Below are positions 62,454 through 64,000 of a stretch of DNA of 64,000 bases, in pieces. The stretch's first letter is position 1. Each line of letters begins with the position of its first letter. A model generated the notes under the pieces. That model was not told the origin of the DNA. It saw only the letters and a program-made list of their open reading frames with translations, and did no database searches. Location: assembly GCA_030065125.1 (NCBI GenBank), contig JASJDM010000004.1, forward strand, positions 1 through 64,000. The letters are read 5' to 3'. The position numbers were made by a program, and so were the translations under genes. The DNA comes from Lysobacterales bacterium (GTDB lineage: Bacteria; Pseudomonadota; Gammaproteobacteria; Xanthomonadales; SZUA-38).

Positions 62454-64000
62454 GGTTCCTGCCCGTCTTTTTCGGCCTGTTTCTCCTGGGCTGTGGTGAG
62501 CAGCCGGGACCCCAAACGCCCGAACAGGAGTCCGCCGCCCCTGCAACCGGGGAGACGGCACCGGAAAAACTCGGGTACGTAGGCAGTTCGACCTGTGGTC
62601 GCTGTCATGCGAAGGCTTACGCCGACTGGCAAGAGTCCCACCACGCCCAGGCCATGGCCGAGGCCAGCGCCGACAACGTGCTGGCCGACTTCACCCGTCC
62701 ACCACTGGATCATTTCGCTGACGAAACGCAATTTATCGGCAGCAGCCAGGGCCCTGCGCTGTCGGCGGTGGACGGCACCGGCCAGCGGCGGGATTTCCCT
62801 GTGACGCACACTTTCGGCGTCTCGCCGCTGCAGCAGTACCTGGTGCCCTACGGCAGCGGTCGCTACCAGGCACACACCGCGGCCTGGGACAGCCGCCCCA
62901 GGGCCGACGGTGGACAGCGCTGGTTCCACCTGCAGCCGGACATTCCCACACCGCCGGGAGATCCGCTGCACTGGGCGGGAGAACTCCAGAACTGGAATTC
63001 CCAGTGCGCGGAATGCCATTCCACCGGGCTGATCAAGGGATACTCTGTCAGCGACGACAGCTACGACACCCGCTGGGAGGAAATCAGCGTGGGCTGCGAG
63101 GCCTGCCATGGCCGGGGCTCGCGGCACCTGGCCTGGGCCTCGGGCAGGGATGCACCGAACCGGGGATTTGAGATACAACTGGCCGCTGACCCCGGCCAGT
63201 GGCAGATGGAGCTGGAGTCTGGCATTGCACGTCGCTCCCAGCCTCCCCAGGGTTCATCTCAGCTGCAGGCTTGTGGCCGTTGCCATGCCCGGCGGGCCAC
63301 CTTCGGCGATACCTATCCCTACGGACGGCACCTGCTTGACACCCACCAGCTCAGCCTGCTGCAACCCGGGCTCTACTTTCCCGACGGTCAGATTAGAGAC
63401 GAGGTGTTTGTGTATGGCTCCTTCGCCCAGAGCGCCATGCACCGGGCTGGGGTACGGTGCAGCGACTGTCATGAACCCCACAGCGGCGAGCTCTTAGCCA
63501 GCGGCAACGCCCTGTGTGCCCAGTGCCACCTGCCCCAGCGATTTGACGATGTTCAACACCATGGGCATCCGGCGGCGGCGCCCCGGTGCGTCGACTGCCA
63601 TATGCCGAAGCGGTTGTACATGGTGGTGGACGGTCGGGGTGACCACAGTTTCCGGGTGCCGCGGCCGGATCTTGCCCGGGACCTGGGCACGCCCAGCGCC
63701 TGCCAGGACTGTCACTCGGACAAGAACCACGACTGGGCGGCGGAACAGGTGCGTGCATGGCATCCCGAGGGTCGCTGGACCCGGCCGCACTTCGGGTCGG
63801 CTCTTGCAGCCGCCTGGAACGGGGCGGCCGACGCTAATAACCCGCTGGGCCAGGTGATCCAGGATCAAACACTCCCGCCGATCGTTCGCGGCAGCGCCTT
63901 ACGGGCGCTGCAGGGTCGGATTGATTCACCCCGGCCCCTGGCATGGATAAAGTCAGCGGCTGCCCACGCGGACCCACTGATTCGACTGGGCGCGCTGCAG
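62450..64000 (+). CDS. Multiheme c-type cytochrome lipoprotein (partial at right edge)
   Basis: The frame stays open from the ATG at 62450 to the last base (517 codons visible). The start overlaps the DUF6122 stop by four bases. A lipoprotein signal (FLLGC, Cys15) is followed by eight CxxCH heme motifs: CGRCH at residue 49, then CAECH, CEACH, CGRCH, CSDCH, CAQCH, CVDCH and CQDCH. Surrounding sequence (WNSQCAECHSTGL, GVRCSDCHEPHSG, CVDCHMPKRLYMVVDGRGDHSFRVPRPD) matches the multiheme cytochrome c/TPR or HEAT-repeat family thought to act in periplasmic electron transfer. The C-terminus, where those repeats begin, is cut off. Confidence 0.88.
   Translation, partial: MRFLPVFFGLFLLGCGEQPGPQTPEQESAAPATGETAPEKLGYVGSSTCGRCHAKAYADWQESHHAQAMAEASADNVLADFTRPPLDHFADETQFIGSSQGPALSAVDGTGQRRDFPVTHTFGVSPLQQYLVPYGSGRYQAHTAAWDSRPRADGGQRWFHLQPDIPTPPGDPLHWAGELQNWNSQCAECHSTGLIKGYSVSDDSYDTRWEEISVGCEACHGRGSRHLAWASGRDAPNRGFEIQLAADPGQWQMELESGIARRSQPPQGSSQLQACGRCHARRATFGDTYPYGRHLLDTHQLSLLQPGLYFPDGQIRDEVFVYGSFAQSAMHRAGVRCSDCHEPHSGELLASGNALCAQCHLPQRFDDVQHHGHPAAAPRCVDCHMPKRLYMVVDGRGDHSFRVPRPDLARDLGTPSACQDCHSDKNHDWAAEQVRAWHPEGRWTRPHFGSALAAAWNGAADANNPLGQVIQDQTLPPIVRGSALRALQGRIDSPRPLAWIKSAAAHADPLIRLGALQ

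Overview
What it is: a GC-rich, densely packed bacterial chromosome segment, almost certainly gammaproteobacterial. The support is a siroheme/NADPH sulfite-reductase cys regulon under a CysB homologue, rdgC, ttcA, an acyl-phosphate-independent PlsB, a GspA/GspB pair, UbiK, TatABC and a caa3-type cytochrome oxidase cluster. By eye it resembles free-living Chromatiales/Xanthomonadales-like lineages such as Wenzhouxiangellaceae, but that rank is inference. No rRNA, tRNA, CRISPR array, prophage or complete insertion sequence was recognised. Most genes are core metabolism in short operons with ATGA-type overlaps. Layout: 1-13 kb is sulfur assimilation: cysK and cysG (minus), cysB (plus), then cysJ-cysI-cysH (minus). 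Between them lie a secreted seven-repeat protein with a small secreted partner, a DUF4286/MAPEG pair, and a TetR/phytanoyl-dioxygenase pair behind a 30-bp palindrome. 12.5-19.5 kb holds small membrane and exported proteins, YjjX, a PqqB-like metallohydrolase coupled to a molybdopterin oxidoreductase, a TlpA-like thioredoxin, an orphan lipoprotein and ubiK. 19.6-25.5 kb holds amtB-glnK behind a sigma-54-like promoter, a membrane-anchored TPR protein and a secreted sugar-dehydrogenase-like protein. 25.8-36.7 kb is one long minus-strand run: ctaC, ctaD, a 46-residue protein, ctaG, ctaE, SURF1, a Sco-like protein, ctaA, ctaB, argS and a SPOR protein. It encodes the subunits, copper and heme-A supply and assembly factors of an aa3-type oxidase whose subunit II carries a cytochrome c domain. 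36.8-46.3 kb has putA, gspA/gspB, a rhomboid protease, a DUF1820 protein, a C-terminal processing protease, pyrF and a DUF4252 protein. 46.4-54.5 kb has plsB, a YdcH-like protein, ttcA, rdgC, a DJ-1 protein, a cupin and an alpha/beta hydrolase. 53.4-58.8 kb is a minus-strand operon: hemH, ABC ATPase, large FtsX-type permease, AttH-like protein and hydrolase. 59-64 kb has a secreted protein with a C-terminal sorting-type tail, a SYLF protein, tatABC, a DUF6122 protein and a multiheme cytochrome c lipoprotein that runs off the right edge. Most notable: the non-coding DNA. Three tandem hairpin arrays (17347-17489, 48965-49194, 49285-49395) are built from units with a roughly 6-bp stem, a 3-5 nt loop and the constant linker TGGGGAAC. 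Stem sequences differ from unit to unit while staying self-complementary, and the arrays run in the sense direction of the gene whose 3' end they follow. At three genes the first hairpin contains the gene's own last codons and stop codon, mirrored just downstream. Two other intergenic hairpin clusters (21635-21779 and 25546-25824) share identical loop cores carried on unrelated but perfectly complementary arms. These covariation-like patterns indicate selection, or a templating mechanism, acting on RNA or DNA structure, and are the best candidates here for an undescribed system.
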